Source of the DNA: Lachnospiraceae bacterium
Lineage (GTDB): Bacteria > Bacillota > Clostridia > Lachnospirales > Lachnospiraceae
Assembly (NCBI GenBank): GCA_910575775.1
Contig: CAJTEY010000005.1
Span: 62,001 to 126,000 of the forward strand
Direction of reading: 5' to 3'
DNA: 64,000 bases
Shown here: piece by piece, positions 1 through 8,398 of the stretch
Layout of the letters: each line of letters begins with the position of its first letter
Position numbering within the stretch: position 1 is the first letter of the stretch
Notes under the pieces: generated by a model
Database searches by the model: none
What the model was told of the DNA's origin: nothing
The model's input: the letters and a program-made list of their open reading frames with translations, nothing else
Position numbers and translations under genes: made by a program

Positions 1-17
1 GGAGAAAAAGAGCCGCC

Positions 18-1415
18 ATGTATCAGAGAAAAAGAATGTGGCTTGGCGGCATTTGTCTTAGCTTAAGCGTGGCGGTGGCGGCATGCGGGACGGGCGGGCG
101 AACTGCCGGCTCGCGGGAGGCGCCGGACGCACAAAGTATGCAGGACAAAGAAGGCGCGCAGGTTCTTTCGGAAATGACCGACGAACAGAAAAACTGGATG
201 GGCGGTCTCTCCGAGGAACAGCGGCTGGCAGACTTCAGGAGTCTGTGCGAGGGTTTGCGTGAAAACTACCCTTATGTGAAACAGGCTTCGCGACAGGAGG
301 GTGCGGATCTGGATGTACTGGAAAGGACTTATCAGGAAAAAGTGGAACAGTGTGCGAACGACGATGCCTTTTTCTACGTGCTAAAGGAGTTTGCCGGGGA
401 ATTTTCCTATACGGGGCATCTGGCTCTCTGGGGATTGCGCTATGAGAGCGAGCTTGCGTCCGCGCGGGAATATGTAAAAGAGCCGGGGCAGGAGAAAAGG
501 TATCAGCCTTATGTGGACGCGCTGGACAATCCCGTCTCCCGGAAAACCTACGCTGCCATGACGGCTTATTATGAGGAAGTGGATCGTCTGACAGAAAAGA
601 AGCGGGCGGCGGAGAATGGCGGAGAGCGCGGAGAAGAGGCGGAGGCTGGTGAAGCGGCAGCGGCAGACGGGGAAACCGCAGCGGTGGAGGCGATGCCTGC
701 CAATGTGGAGACAAAGATTCTGGAGCCGGGAAAAACGGCATATGTTTTCATCGATGCCTTTGATCACGGGCAGATGGAGACCGACCGCGAAATACTGCTG
801 CCTTTTTATGACAAAGTCAGGACGTATGACAATCTGATCATTGATATCACCAATAATTTAGGCGGCAGTATGGCATATTTTGACGAACTTGTAGTTGCGC
901 CGCTGACAAAGGAGACGCTGACGGTACCCGGGTATCAGCTCTTTAAGGACGGGGAGAACAACAGAGCATTCCTGTATGTGGAGGAGGGCGTTTCATCCGG
1001 GCTGTATCATCCGGTCAGTGAACTTCCCTCGATGCCCGAACTGAATCGGGAGGACGCCGCGGACTGCGACTGGTTTTTGAGGGAGGATTATACGGTGGAG
1101 CCGGCGGGAGCCGGATTTGACGGGAAGATATGGCTGCTGGTGAGTGAAAACAATTATTCTTCCTCCGAGTATGCGGCAATGTTTTCCAAGGCCAGCGGCT
1201 TTGCAACGTTGGTGGGACGGACGACGCGCGGCGACGGGATCGGCACGGACCCGGCTTACCTGATTTTACCGAACAGCGGTCTGGTGGTGCAGTACAGCCT
1301 CATGTACGGGGTGACGGCGGACGGAAGCGGGAGCGAGGAGCATGGGACAGAGCCGGATTTTGTGAGCCCCGAGGGGGAGAGTGCGCTGGAGACTTGTCTG
1401 AGGCTGATAAAATAG
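18..1415 (+). CDS. S41-family peptidase-like lipoprotein
   Basis: A predicted surface lipoprotein of 465 residues. A basic start, hydrophobic stretch and lipobox VAAC place the lipidated Cys near residue 23. After a charged linker, the second half resembles the C-terminal processing peptidase (S41) fold: LIIDITNNLGGS (about residue 276) and NNYSSSEYAAMF (about 377) with the expected Ser, followed by TLVGRTTRGDG. In CtpA-type enzymes the last motif contains a Lys general base (GKG); here it is GDG, so either the S41B-type mechanism applies or activity is lost. An Ala/Glu-rich insertion lies around residues 195-220. The ribosome site GGAGAAAAAG sits at the very start of the window. Substrate unknown. 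It ends at a terminator shared with the convergent kinase gene. Confidence 0.75.
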   Translation: MYQRKRMWLGGICLSLSVAVAACGTGGRTAGSREAPDAQSMQDKEGAQVLSEMTDEQKNWMGGLSEEQRLADFRSLCEGLRENYPYVKQASRQEGADLDVLERTYQEKVEQCANDDAFFYVLKEFAGEFSYTGHLALWGLRYESELASAREYVKEPGQEKRYQPYVDALDNPVSRKTYAAMTAYYEEVDRLTEKKRAAENGGERGEEAEAGEAAAADGETAAVEAMPANVETKILEPGKTAYVFIDAFDHGQMETDREILLPFYDKVRTYDNLIIDITNNLGGSMAYFDELVVAPLTKETLTVPGYQLFKDGENNRAFLYVEEGVSSGLYHPVSELPSMPELNREDAADCDWFLREDYTVEPAGAGFDGKIWLLVSENNYSSSEYAAMFSKASGFATLVGRTTRGDGIGTDPAYLILPNSGLVVQYSLMYGVTADGSGSEEHGTEPDFVSPEGESALETCLRLIK

Positions 1416-1471
1416 GAATTGAAAACGCGGCAGGAACTGGAACGTGCATCTTTCGCAGCCGGCACCAAATA

Positions 1472-1502
1472 AGCAGGAGCCCGTCAAGGCTCCTGCTGTT
1501 TT
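1472..1502. terminator. Shared bidirectional terminator
   Basis: A perfect 10-bp stem AGCAGGAGCC / GGCTCCTGCT (1472-1481 and 1488-1497) with a 6-nt loop is followed by GTTTTTCTTT on the plus strand. It ends the S41-like gene. The stop codon of the convergent kinase-DegV gene (TGA, 1484-1486 on the minus strand) lies in the loop, so the same hairpin overlaps the end of that gene. Confidence 0.8.
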
Positions 1503-4180
1503 TCTTTCCGTACAAACATCAGTCCGAACGCTCCGGCGCCGCAGTTGCTCGACACGGTGGCAGACGCTTTCTGGAGAATTATTTGATCGAAGTGGATATA
1601 TTTTTCCACGGTCTCCACAATCTCGTCAACCTGTTTCACGCTGCAGCCGGCGTAGGTGAGGAAGAGGATGCGTGTGTCGATCTGTCTGCTGTGCTGAAAC
1701 AGTTTTTTGATATACTGTCTGACCGCCCGGTGCATATTGCCGGATTCCATACACCATAGTTTCAGCCTGTTTTTGGACATGGCCAGAACCGGGTGGAGAT
1801 GCATCGTGGTGCACAGTCTGTGGACGGTTCCGCTTACCTTGCCGTTGCAGTAAAGGGCAGCGGTGTCCGGCACAAGGAAGTTTGAGAAAACACGTTCCCG
1901 GTATGCATCAAGCGCCTCTCGGATTTCCTCCACGGACCGTCCCGCCTCGGCCATTCCTGCGGCGTAGATCGCCATCAGACCGTGCCCGCTGCTGATGTGG
2001 CCGGAGTCGATCACAGTGACATTATCAAAAGTTTTGGCTGCCTGGGTGGCGTTAAGGTAAGCGTCGCTTAAGCTTGCGGAGGCGGTAATGTGGATGACAT
2101 GCTCCGCATCCGCAAGTGTCCTGGCGAAGAAATATTCATATTCGGAAGGATCTGCCGTGGAGGAGTGGGAATGGTTCCCCTCCTCCTGCAGATAGGAGAG
2201 CAGGCTGTCCGAGGAGATCTCAGACAGATCGCAGAATCGTCCTTCCTCTGTGTGCACATAGCAGTGCATGAGACGGATGTGGAAATGTTCCAACAGATCT
2301 TTCGGAAGGTCACAGATACAGTCTGCCGTGACGGCTGCCTTGCGTTTGCGGACGCTGCTCACCTGGTTCAGCCCTTCCATAGGATCTGCCTCGTTGCCGG
2401 TATCCTGAGCCATATATTCGATCAGCGCGGGCGGAAGAAATTTGAGAAGTCCGGCCTCTAAAAGAGGCACGCTGATGGGTTTGGCGAGATAGCCGTCGAA
2501 GCCCATGTTCTGGTAAACCTGTTCCGCGTCCGACATGACGTTGGCGGTCAGGGCGATCACGGGGGTCTTCTGGCAGAAACCTTTGGTCTGGCTGCGGATG
2601 GCATGCAGGGTGGCGGCTCCATCCATGTCCGGCATCATGTGATCCATGAGAATGACATGGTAAGTGTTTTCGGCGGTTCTCTGCAGCGCCGCTTTGCCGC
2701 TGTCCGCCGTATCCACCTTCACTTTGGTATCACGCAGCAGTTTCACCACTACCATCAGGTTCATGGAATTGTCATCCACCACCAGAATGCGGGCATCCGG
2801 CGCGATAAAACTCTGACGGTAGGCGGAACGCCGGTTCAACTGCTTCTGCACGGCAAAGTCTATGACGCCGATGGGGCGGACATTGACGATGCGCTGCTGC
2901 AGTTCGACGGTAAAGACAGAGCCTTTGTGATAAACGCTGTCCACGGTAATTTTGCCGCCCATCATTTCCATCAGATGTTTGGAGATGGTGAGACCAAGCC
3001 CGGTGCCCTCGATATTGCGGTTATCCGATTCGTCCACCCGCTTGAAGGAGTGGAAGAGATCGTCAAGGCTTTCCTTGCGGATGCCCATACCTGTATCTTC
3101 CACCGAGATTCGCAGAAGAATCTGGTCTGCGGCAACCCGCTCTCCTTTGGCGGTTAAAGTGACGGAGCCGGAATCCGTATATTTGACCGCGTTGGTCAGC
3201 ATGTTGGTAACGACCTGTTTGATCCGCACCTCATCACCGTAGAGCATGGAGGGGATATCGGGATCGATGTCCACCTTAAACTCGAGATTTTTCTGATGCG
3301 CCCGGATCCAGATCAGATTCACCAGATCACTGAGCAGAGAGCTGAACTCGTATTGGGTTGGCACAATATCCATTTTGCCGGATTCCAGTTTTGAGAGATC
3401 CAGAATATCATTGATGGTGGTGAGCAGCATTTTGCTGGCGTTCTGGATGTTGATGGCATTTTCTGCAATCTCATCGGAGATATCTTCCCGGAGAATCATT
3501 TCGTTCAAACCGATAATCGTGTTGATGGGGGTACGGATTTCGTGGCTCATATTGGCGAAAAAAGTGTCTTTGGAGCGGGCGATCCGTTCTACCTCTCTCT
3601 TTTGCGCTTCCGCAGCCTGCCTTTCCAGCTCGTATGTTTTGCTCTGGACTTTCAGCAGGATGCCGATAAACAGACTCACGCAGACAAGGGCGATAAAGGA
3701 GTCCGAAAAACTGTAGAACCGGGTGGAAGCCGGAACCAGATCGGGGCGGCAGTAGCACAAAAGATAGGTACCGAGAAAGGAGAGAAAGGACAGCGTCATG
3801 GCGATGACAAAATCCCGTCCCTCAAACAAAAGGAAAATATAGACGAGTCCCAGCACAAACCAGACCGGCATACCGCTCTGGGTGCCGCCGCTGTTGATAA
3901 AGAGCATGGGGAAGAAGCATGCATTGGTGCCGATGACGAGAAGCCAGCAGGCTTTTTTGCCGCCATTTCGCGTGAGGGTGAGCCAGATGGAAAGGCCGGA
4001 GATCACGCAGATGGGAACCAGCGAATATAAAACTTTGGGATCGGCGCCGGGAAGGGCGAGAATGATGCCGGTCACGGAGGAGACGAACACCAGAAGCATA
4101 ACAATCCGGTTGAGTTTTTCCTGCAGCGCAAGATGTTTTGGGAAAAGGGTTCTGATAAGGCGCAGCCATTTTTTTCTCAT
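1484..4180 (-). CDS. Hybrid sensor histidine kinase fused to a DegV domain
   Basis: An 898-residue membrane sensor. About six hydrophobic segments (25-190) precede a HisKA domain with NMSHEIRTP (His213), a HATPase domain (N box near 326-335, EDTGMGI near 361, GTGLGL near 392) and a receiver domain (463-585) with phosphoacceptor Asp513 in LMDHMMPDMDG and Lys567. From about 615 to the end it is a DegV/EDD fatty-acid-binding domain: ADCICDLP, ITASASLSDAY (as in ISSxLSGTY of DegV), VIDSG and a closing NCGAGAFGLMFV. A kinase-DegV fusion implies acyl-chain or lipid sensing, or a carrier controlled by phosphorylation; this is inference. The ATG at 4180 lies 4 bp after the stop of the upstream kinase. 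A longer TTG start at 4231 would overlap that gene and is less likely. Confidence 0.88.
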   Translation of the reverse strand: MRKKWLRLIRTLFPKHLALQEKLNRIVMLLVFVSSVTGIILALPGADPKVLYSLVPICVISGLSIWLTLTRNGGKKACWLLVIGTNACFFPMLFINSGGTQSGMPVWFVLGLVYIFLLFEGRDFVIAMTLSFLSFLGTYLLCYCRPDLVPASTRFYSFSDSFIALVCVSLFIGILLKVQSKTYELERQAAEAQKREVERIARSKDTFFANMSHEIRTPINTIIGLNEMILREDISDEIAENAINIQNASKMLLTTINDILDLSKLESGKMDIVPTQYEFSSLLSDLVNLIWIRAHQKNLEFKVDIDPDIPSMLYGDEVRIKQVVTNMLTNAVKYTDSGSVTLTAKGERVAADQILLRISVEDTGMGIRKESLDDLFHSFKRVDESDNRNIEGTGLGLTISKHLMEMMGGKITVDSVYHKGSVFTVELQQRIVNVRPIGVIDFAVQKQLNRRSAYRQSFIAPDARILVVDDNSMNLMVVVKLLRDTKVKVDTADSGKAALQRTAENTYHVILMDHMMPDMDGAATLHAIRSQTKGFCQKTPVIALTANVMSDAEQVYQNMGFDGYLAKPISVPLLEAGLLKFLPPALIEYMAQDTGNEADPMEGLNQVSSVRKRKAAVTADCICDLPKDLLEHFHIRLMHCYVHTEEGRFCDLSEISSDSLLSYLQEEGNHSHSSTADPSEYEYFFARTLADAEHVIHITASASLSDAYLNATQAAKTFDNVTVIDSGHISSGHGLMAIYAAGMAEAGRSVEEIREALDAYRERVFSNFLVPDTAALYCNGKVSGTVHRLCTTMHLHPVLAMSKNRLKLWCMESGNMHRAVRQYIKKLFQHSRQIDTRILFLTYAGCSVKQVDEIVETVEKYIHFDQIILQKASATVSSNCGAGAFGLMFVRKEKQQEP

Positions 4181-4184
4181 ATAT

Positions 4185-7025
4185 CTATTTACCCATCCTT
4201 TCCAGAAGCTCGGAGGCGCCGAGGAAATCAAAATCCTGGGTCAGCTTCCGCAGGCTCTTGGCAAGTTCTGCCAGGGAGGCATCCTCTGTCTGAAACTGTG
4301 AAAGCCGGTCCAGAAGATCCGGGAGGCCCGCGTTCTCAAAGGAGGACAGCTTTTCCTCAATCTGCGAAAGGAGATTCTGAAGGCCGGTTTCCTCCGCCGT
4401 GCTGGCAGGAGAATCCCCCGGGATGCCGGGATAAACGAAGGTGTTTCCGGACAGCGCCTCCAAAAGACGGTCGTGGTTTTCCATCATCGCCTGGTGGTGC
4501 TCCAGAATATAGTCGGTTCGGTTTTCCTTGCCGGCCAGTTCCAGTTTTTCTGCCATCTCTGACAGTTCGTCCGCGCCGATGCCCTTGGCATTGCCTTTTA
4601 AGGCGTGGACGCAGATCACATAATTTTCCCAATCCTGTTCCTGGAAGCAGCGGGACAAATTGTCCCGGCGTTTTTCACCTTCGGCGTGAAAGATGGCGAT
4701 GATTTCCCGGAACCCTGTCTCGTCCACACAGTAGGTGAAGGCCCGTTCCATATCTATCCCTGCCCGGGCCAGCCGCAGCCGTCCTCTGGCGGCATCGTCA
4801 CGCGCATTTACGGCATCGGGGCAGGGAGATGCCGCAGCACAAGCTTTCTCCTTCGCAGGAGCGGATTCCCCGGTCATTTCCCGGCTGCCGGGCTGTTCGT
4901 CCGTCATTTGTGAGAAATCTCCTTGTAACGGGGAATCGTTCATCTCCACGGGTATCTGCAGCTGGGAAGGAATGTAGCGGCGCAGGATCCGCTCCAGAAC
5001 ACTCAGTTCAATGGGTTTGGCGATAAAGTCATTGAATCCCTCGGACAGGAACATGTCCCTCGCGCCGCCGATGGCATTGGCGGTAAAAGCGATGATGGGA
5101 AGCGACTGATAATAGGCCCCAGGCTTCTGACGGATTTTATGAAGGGTTTCCACACCGTCCATTTCCGGCATCATGTGATCCAGAAAGACACAGTCGTAAT
5201 TTGGCTTATTCAGCTTTTCCAGAGCCTCCTGCCCGCTGCCTGCCAGTGTGACCTTAAGACGATAGGGCAGAAGGAGCCTTGCCATAACCTTCAGATTCAT
5301 GGCGTTGTCATCCACCACCAGCACATTCGCCTGTGGTGCGATGAATCCATTATGTAAACCGGCGTGGAGATCTTTCCCGTAAAGAACCTTCTGGCCGTTA
5401 AAGACTGCGGCGATGGAAAGTATCGTAAAGGGCTTGTAAATGCGCAGCATATTTCCGGGTACGGGCAGTTCCTGGTCATAGTCCAGAAACAGTGCCACGG
5501 TTTTCTCCGTGCAGAGCCTGTCGAAAAAACTGCGGTCTTCGATATATTCTTCCCAGCCGATGAAGATATGGGTGTAGGCTTCCCGTTCCATCCGGCGTTT
5601 CAGCTCGGGAAGATTCCGGCAGACGCGGAAAGGAAAACCGAGCTGGCCTGCGATGTGCTGGATACATTTTTCATAACCTTCCCGCACTACGGTGTAGTCA
5701 TATTTTTCCAGATTGATGCAGCAGGCCGCGAACAGATCGTTTTTGTCACGGATGGATACGATGGGAGTTTCGTCCAGAACCTTCTGGGGAATGGTAAACT
5801 GAAATTCACTGCCGATGTCCGGCTCGCTTTCCACCGTCATAAAGCCGCCCATGCTCCGCACCAGAGCCTGTGTGATGGCAAGCCCAAGACCGATGCCGCC
5901 TTCTTCCCGGTTTCTTTTGGAATCGACCTGGCTGAAGCTGGTGAAAATATGTTCCATATCGTTTCGTCTGATGCCGATGCCGGAATCCCGGACACTGACA
6001 AGCAGATTGATGCCGTACGCCTCCTTACGGCTTCCGATGCGCAGAATCACGCCGCCCTCTTTCGTAAACTTAAAGGCGTTGCCGAGCAGATTCATGGCAA
6101 TGCGCCGGAATTTCTGTTCGTCGCCTAGCAGGCTGCTTGGCAGACCGGCGTCGCAGTCAACAATCAGTTCCAGGTGTTTTCCGTTATCCAGGGTGAGCGC
6201 CATATTGATGATGTCAGTGATGGTGGAGGTGATATTGTAGCTTTCCTCCGCCAGTTCCAGGCTGCCTGTTTCCAACTCCGAGAAGTCCAGGATATTGCTG
6301 ACCGTGGAGAGAAGATTTCTCCCGGCAGTCTGGATATCGACCACGTCCCGCCGCACGTCTGTGGGCAGATCCTCCTGTAAAATAGCTTCGCTCATGCCGC
6401 AGACCGCATTGATCGGCGTGCGGATTTCATGGGAGATGTTGATGAGAAAATCATCTTTGCTGCGCTCTGCGGTTTCCAGCTCCCGTATTTTATCAATCAG
6501 AAGCTCGTTTGCATCACGCCTGTTTTTCTGGATGATCCAGATGACCGCAGAAACCGTGTAGACGGAGAGAAACTGGACGAAGAGCCGCAGCGCGCTGCGG
6601 GGGCCGGTAACGGCGATGGTTTTTGAGATAAAACCGTGATACAGAAAGAGGAAAAAGGGGATGATGAGTCCGGGATAGAGAATCTGCTGGGTATTGAATA
6701 TGCTGAGCAGGACAATCACGCCTGCCATCGTGACAAGCATAGAAGAAAAACTGTTCGTAAACAGGGCGTAGAGGATGAACTCGGTCCAGCATGCGATGCT
6801 GATGAAATTCGCCCGGCGGGAATGATCCCAGTATTCTCGGGAATAGATAAACCAGCCGGAAAGTGTCGGGAGAAAGAGCAGCTCCCTGATATAGACACTC
6901 CACCCGGAGAGCAGCCCTGTGGCAAATGCGGCCGCAGTGTAGAGGCTTAAGACAATGAGTACAATGCGCTCCAGTCTACGTTCGGCCCGTTCCGTTTTTA
7001 ACTGTATATTGTCCAAGGCAGTCAA
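4185..7025 (-). CDS. Hybrid sensor histidine kinase with receiver and HPt domains
   Basis: A 946-residue phosphorelay protein. Four to five membrane segments (20-165) lead into HisKA with NISHEIRTP (His199), a HATPase domain with GIGLGL, a degenerate receiver-like segment (about 430-560, no clear Asp), a full receiver with FLDHMMPEMDG, and a C-terminal HPt domain with VHALKGNAKG (His about 807). No DNA-binding output is present, so the phosphate probably passes on to the neighbouring HD-GYP regulator or another receiver. No ATG lies near the N-terminus: the start is a TTG. TTG at 7025 is only 2 nt from AAAGGAG; the in-frame TTG three codons later has better spacing. It lies 26 bp after the HD-GYP gene and just before the kinase-DegV gene. 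Confidence 0.9.
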   Translation of the reverse strand: MTALDNIQLKTERAERRLERIVLIVLSLYTAAAFATGLLSGWSVYIRELLFLPTLSGWFIYSREYWDHSRRANFISIACWTEFILYALFTNSFSSMLVTMAGVIVLLSIFNTQQILYPGLIIPFFLFLYHGFISKTIAVTGPRSALRLFVQFLSVYTVSAVIWIIQKNRRDANELLIDKIRELETAERSKDDFLINISHEIRTPINAVCGMSEAILQEDLPTDVRRDVVDIQTAGRNLLSTVSNILDFSELETGSLELAEESYNITSTITDIINMALTLDNGKHLELIVDCDAGLPSSLLGDEQKFRRIAMNLLGNAFKFTKEGGVILRIGSRKEAYGINLLVSVRDSGIGIRRNDMEHIFTSFSQVDSKRNREEGGIGLGLAITQALVRSMGGFMTVESEPDIGSEFQFTIPQKVLDETPIVSIRDKNDLFAACCINLEKYDYTVVREGYEKCIQHIAGQLGFPFRVCRNLPELKRRMEREAYTHIFIGWEEYIEDRSFFDRLCTEKTVALFLDYDQELPVPGNMLRIYKPFTILSIAAVFNGQKVLYGKDLHAGLHNGFIAPQANVLVVDDNAMNLKVMARLLLPYRLKVTLAGSGQEALEKLNKPNYDCVFLDHMMPEMDGVETLHKIRQKPGAYYQSLPIIAFTANAIGGARDMFLSEGFNDFIAKPIELSVLERILRRYIPSQLQIPVEMNDSPLQGDFSQMTDEQPGSREMTGESAPAKEKACAAASPCPDAVNARDDAARGRLRLARAGIDMERAFTYCVDETGFREIIAIFHAEGEKRRDNLSRCFQEQDWENYVICVHALKGNAKGIGADELSEMAEKLELAGKENRTDYILEHHQAMMENHDRLLEALSGNTFVYPGIPGDSPASTAEETGLQNLLSQIEEKLSSFENAGLPDLLDRLSQFQTEDASLAELAKSLRKLTQDFDFLGASELLERMGK

Positions 7026-7051
7026 CGCTCCTTTCCCGGCGTGAGAGAAAC

Positions 7052-8125
7052 TTATGTATCTTTGATTTGAAGCATCTCCTTCAACTGCGGCAGCATGTCC
7101 ATAAATACATCCAGGATCACAGGGTCGAACTGGGTGCCGCGGCCCTCAGACATGATCTGCATAATCCGCTCGATGGGGCGGACGGGGGGCTTGTAGCAGC
7201 GTTCTTCATAGAGGGCGTCAAAGACGTCCGCCACGGCCATAATCCGCGCCGAGAGCGGAATGTTGGTTCCGGTAAGCCCGGTGGGATAGCCGGTGCCGTC
7301 CCATCTTTCGTGATGGTACAGGGCGATGTCCTCCACCATCCGCACATAGTGATCGTCCTCGATATCGCCGATGATAGTCTGGATGATTTTTTTGCTGTGT
7401 GTGGTGTGCTGTTTCATGGTCTCAAATTCTTCGGGAGTCAGCTTTCCGGGCTTTTGCAAAATGGCGTCCGGGATTTTGATTTTTCCTACGTCATGCAGCG
7501 GCGCGGCTTTACAGAGATTTTCGATATAGGCGGGCGTAAGTTCCTGCGTGAAGAGACTGCGGGTAAGCAGCTCAACGGCGATCATCCCGACATAGGTCTG
7601 CGTATTTTTTACATGCTTTCCCGTGCTGCCGTCGCGGCTTTCAATCAGGTTGGCCATGCCGATAATGACGGATTCCTGGATTCGCCCGAGCCGCAGGGCA
7701 TCCTCCGTAATTTTCTGCGCCTGGATGCTCACCATATTTTCCAGATTGTGACGGTACTGGTCAAGCTCAATGGTTTTGCTGACACGGCTTAAGAGGATGT
7801 CCGGCACAAAGGGCTTGATCACGAAGTCCATAGCGCCTATCTGGAAACATCTGATCTCTGTCTCCGCCAGATTGTCCGCAGTCAGAAAGATGACCGGGAT
7901 GCTTTTGGTCTGGGTATCGGAGCGCAGTTTTTCCATCATCTCGAACCCGTTCATCTGGGGCATGTTAATATCCAGAAGGATCAGGTCCGGACGGTGTGAT
8001 TCCAGGTATTTGAGAGCCGCTTCTCCCGAAGTGCAGGCGGCTATGCGGTACTGCGGGCCGAGAATCCGCTGGGCGAGCGACAGATTGGTCTTATCATCGT
8101 CAACTACGAGAATCGTATTTTTCAT
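7052..8125 (-). CDS. Response regulator with HD-GYP phosphodiesterase domain
   Basis: Receiver domain (1-120, Asp52 in LLLDINMPQMNG, Lys in FVIKPF) followed by an HD-GYP domain with LHDVGKIKIPD (His211-Asp212) and HHERWDGTGYP (about 271-281). Such enzymes hydrolyse cyclic di-GMP; all signature residues are intact, so activity is expected. It is the first gene of a leftward operon with two hybrid kinases, which makes them its likely phosphodonors. ATG start with AAAGGGGAT upstream. Confidence 0.93.
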   Translation of the reverse strand: MKNTILVVDDDKTNLSLAQRILGPQYRIAACTSGEAALKYLESHRPDLILLDINMPQMNGFEMMEKLRSDTQTKSIPVIFLTADNLAETEIRCFQIGAMDFVIKPFVPDILLSRVSKTIELDQYRHNLENMVSIQAQKITEDALRLGRIQESVIIGMANLIESRDGSTGKHVKNTQTYVGMIAVELLTRSLFTQELTPAYIENLCKAAPLHDVGKIKIPDAILQKPGKLTPEEFETMKQHTTHSKKIIQTIIGDIEDDHYVRMVEDIALYHHERWDGTGYPTGLTGTNIPLSARIMAVADVFDALYEERCYKPPVRPIERIMQIMSEGRGTQFDPVILDVFMDMLPQLKEMLQIKDT

Positions 8126-8274
8126 CTGGAAATCCCCTTTACATTATGAGACGGCATTCTCTGAATCGCCGCTGTCTTGTGACGATTTTTGCTATATTTT
8201 ATTGTAAAACAATCCGCCAATAAAATCAAGAAACCGAAAAAACGCACGGGAAGATTTTAACAGGGTGGAAGTGT

Positions 8275-8303
8275 TTGCCTAACGACAGGAATCTGTGTTA
8301 TTA
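8275..8303 (+). promoter_or_regulatory. Candidate sigma-A promoter of the helicase operon
   Basis: TTGCCT (8275-8280) and TTATTA (8298-8303) are separated by 17 bp and point at the helicase gene about 95 bp downstream. The divergent operon promoter should lie in the same 273-bp gap but was not pinned down. Confidence 0.45.
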
Positions 8304-8333
8304 TTTACCTATATATCATCGGAATTACACAGG

Positions 8334-8358
8334 TTTCCATAACAGTTTGTTATGGAAA
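8334..8358. promoter_or_regulatory. Perfect 11-bp inverted repeat in the helicase leader
   Basis: TTTCCATAACA (8334-8344) and TGTTATGGAAA (8348-8358) are exact inverted repeats around a 3-nt centre. It lies downstream of the candidate promoter and 40 bp before the helicase ATG. No T-run follows, so an operator or leader hairpin is more likely than a terminator. Confidence 0.55.
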
Positions 8359-8398
8359 TCCAAGGGCGCCCGTAAGAAATTCGGCGGACGGAGGAAAT

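Noticed and set aside
235..767. Long minus-strand open frames opposite the S41-like gene
   Set aside because: They are rich in Pro, Arg and Ser and low in hydrophobic order, typical of the antisense of GC-rich codons, and no ribosome site precedes them.
4133..4702. Plus-strand frame opposite the end of the HPt kinase
   Set aside because: Arg, Pro and Gly-rich shadow with no ribosome site.
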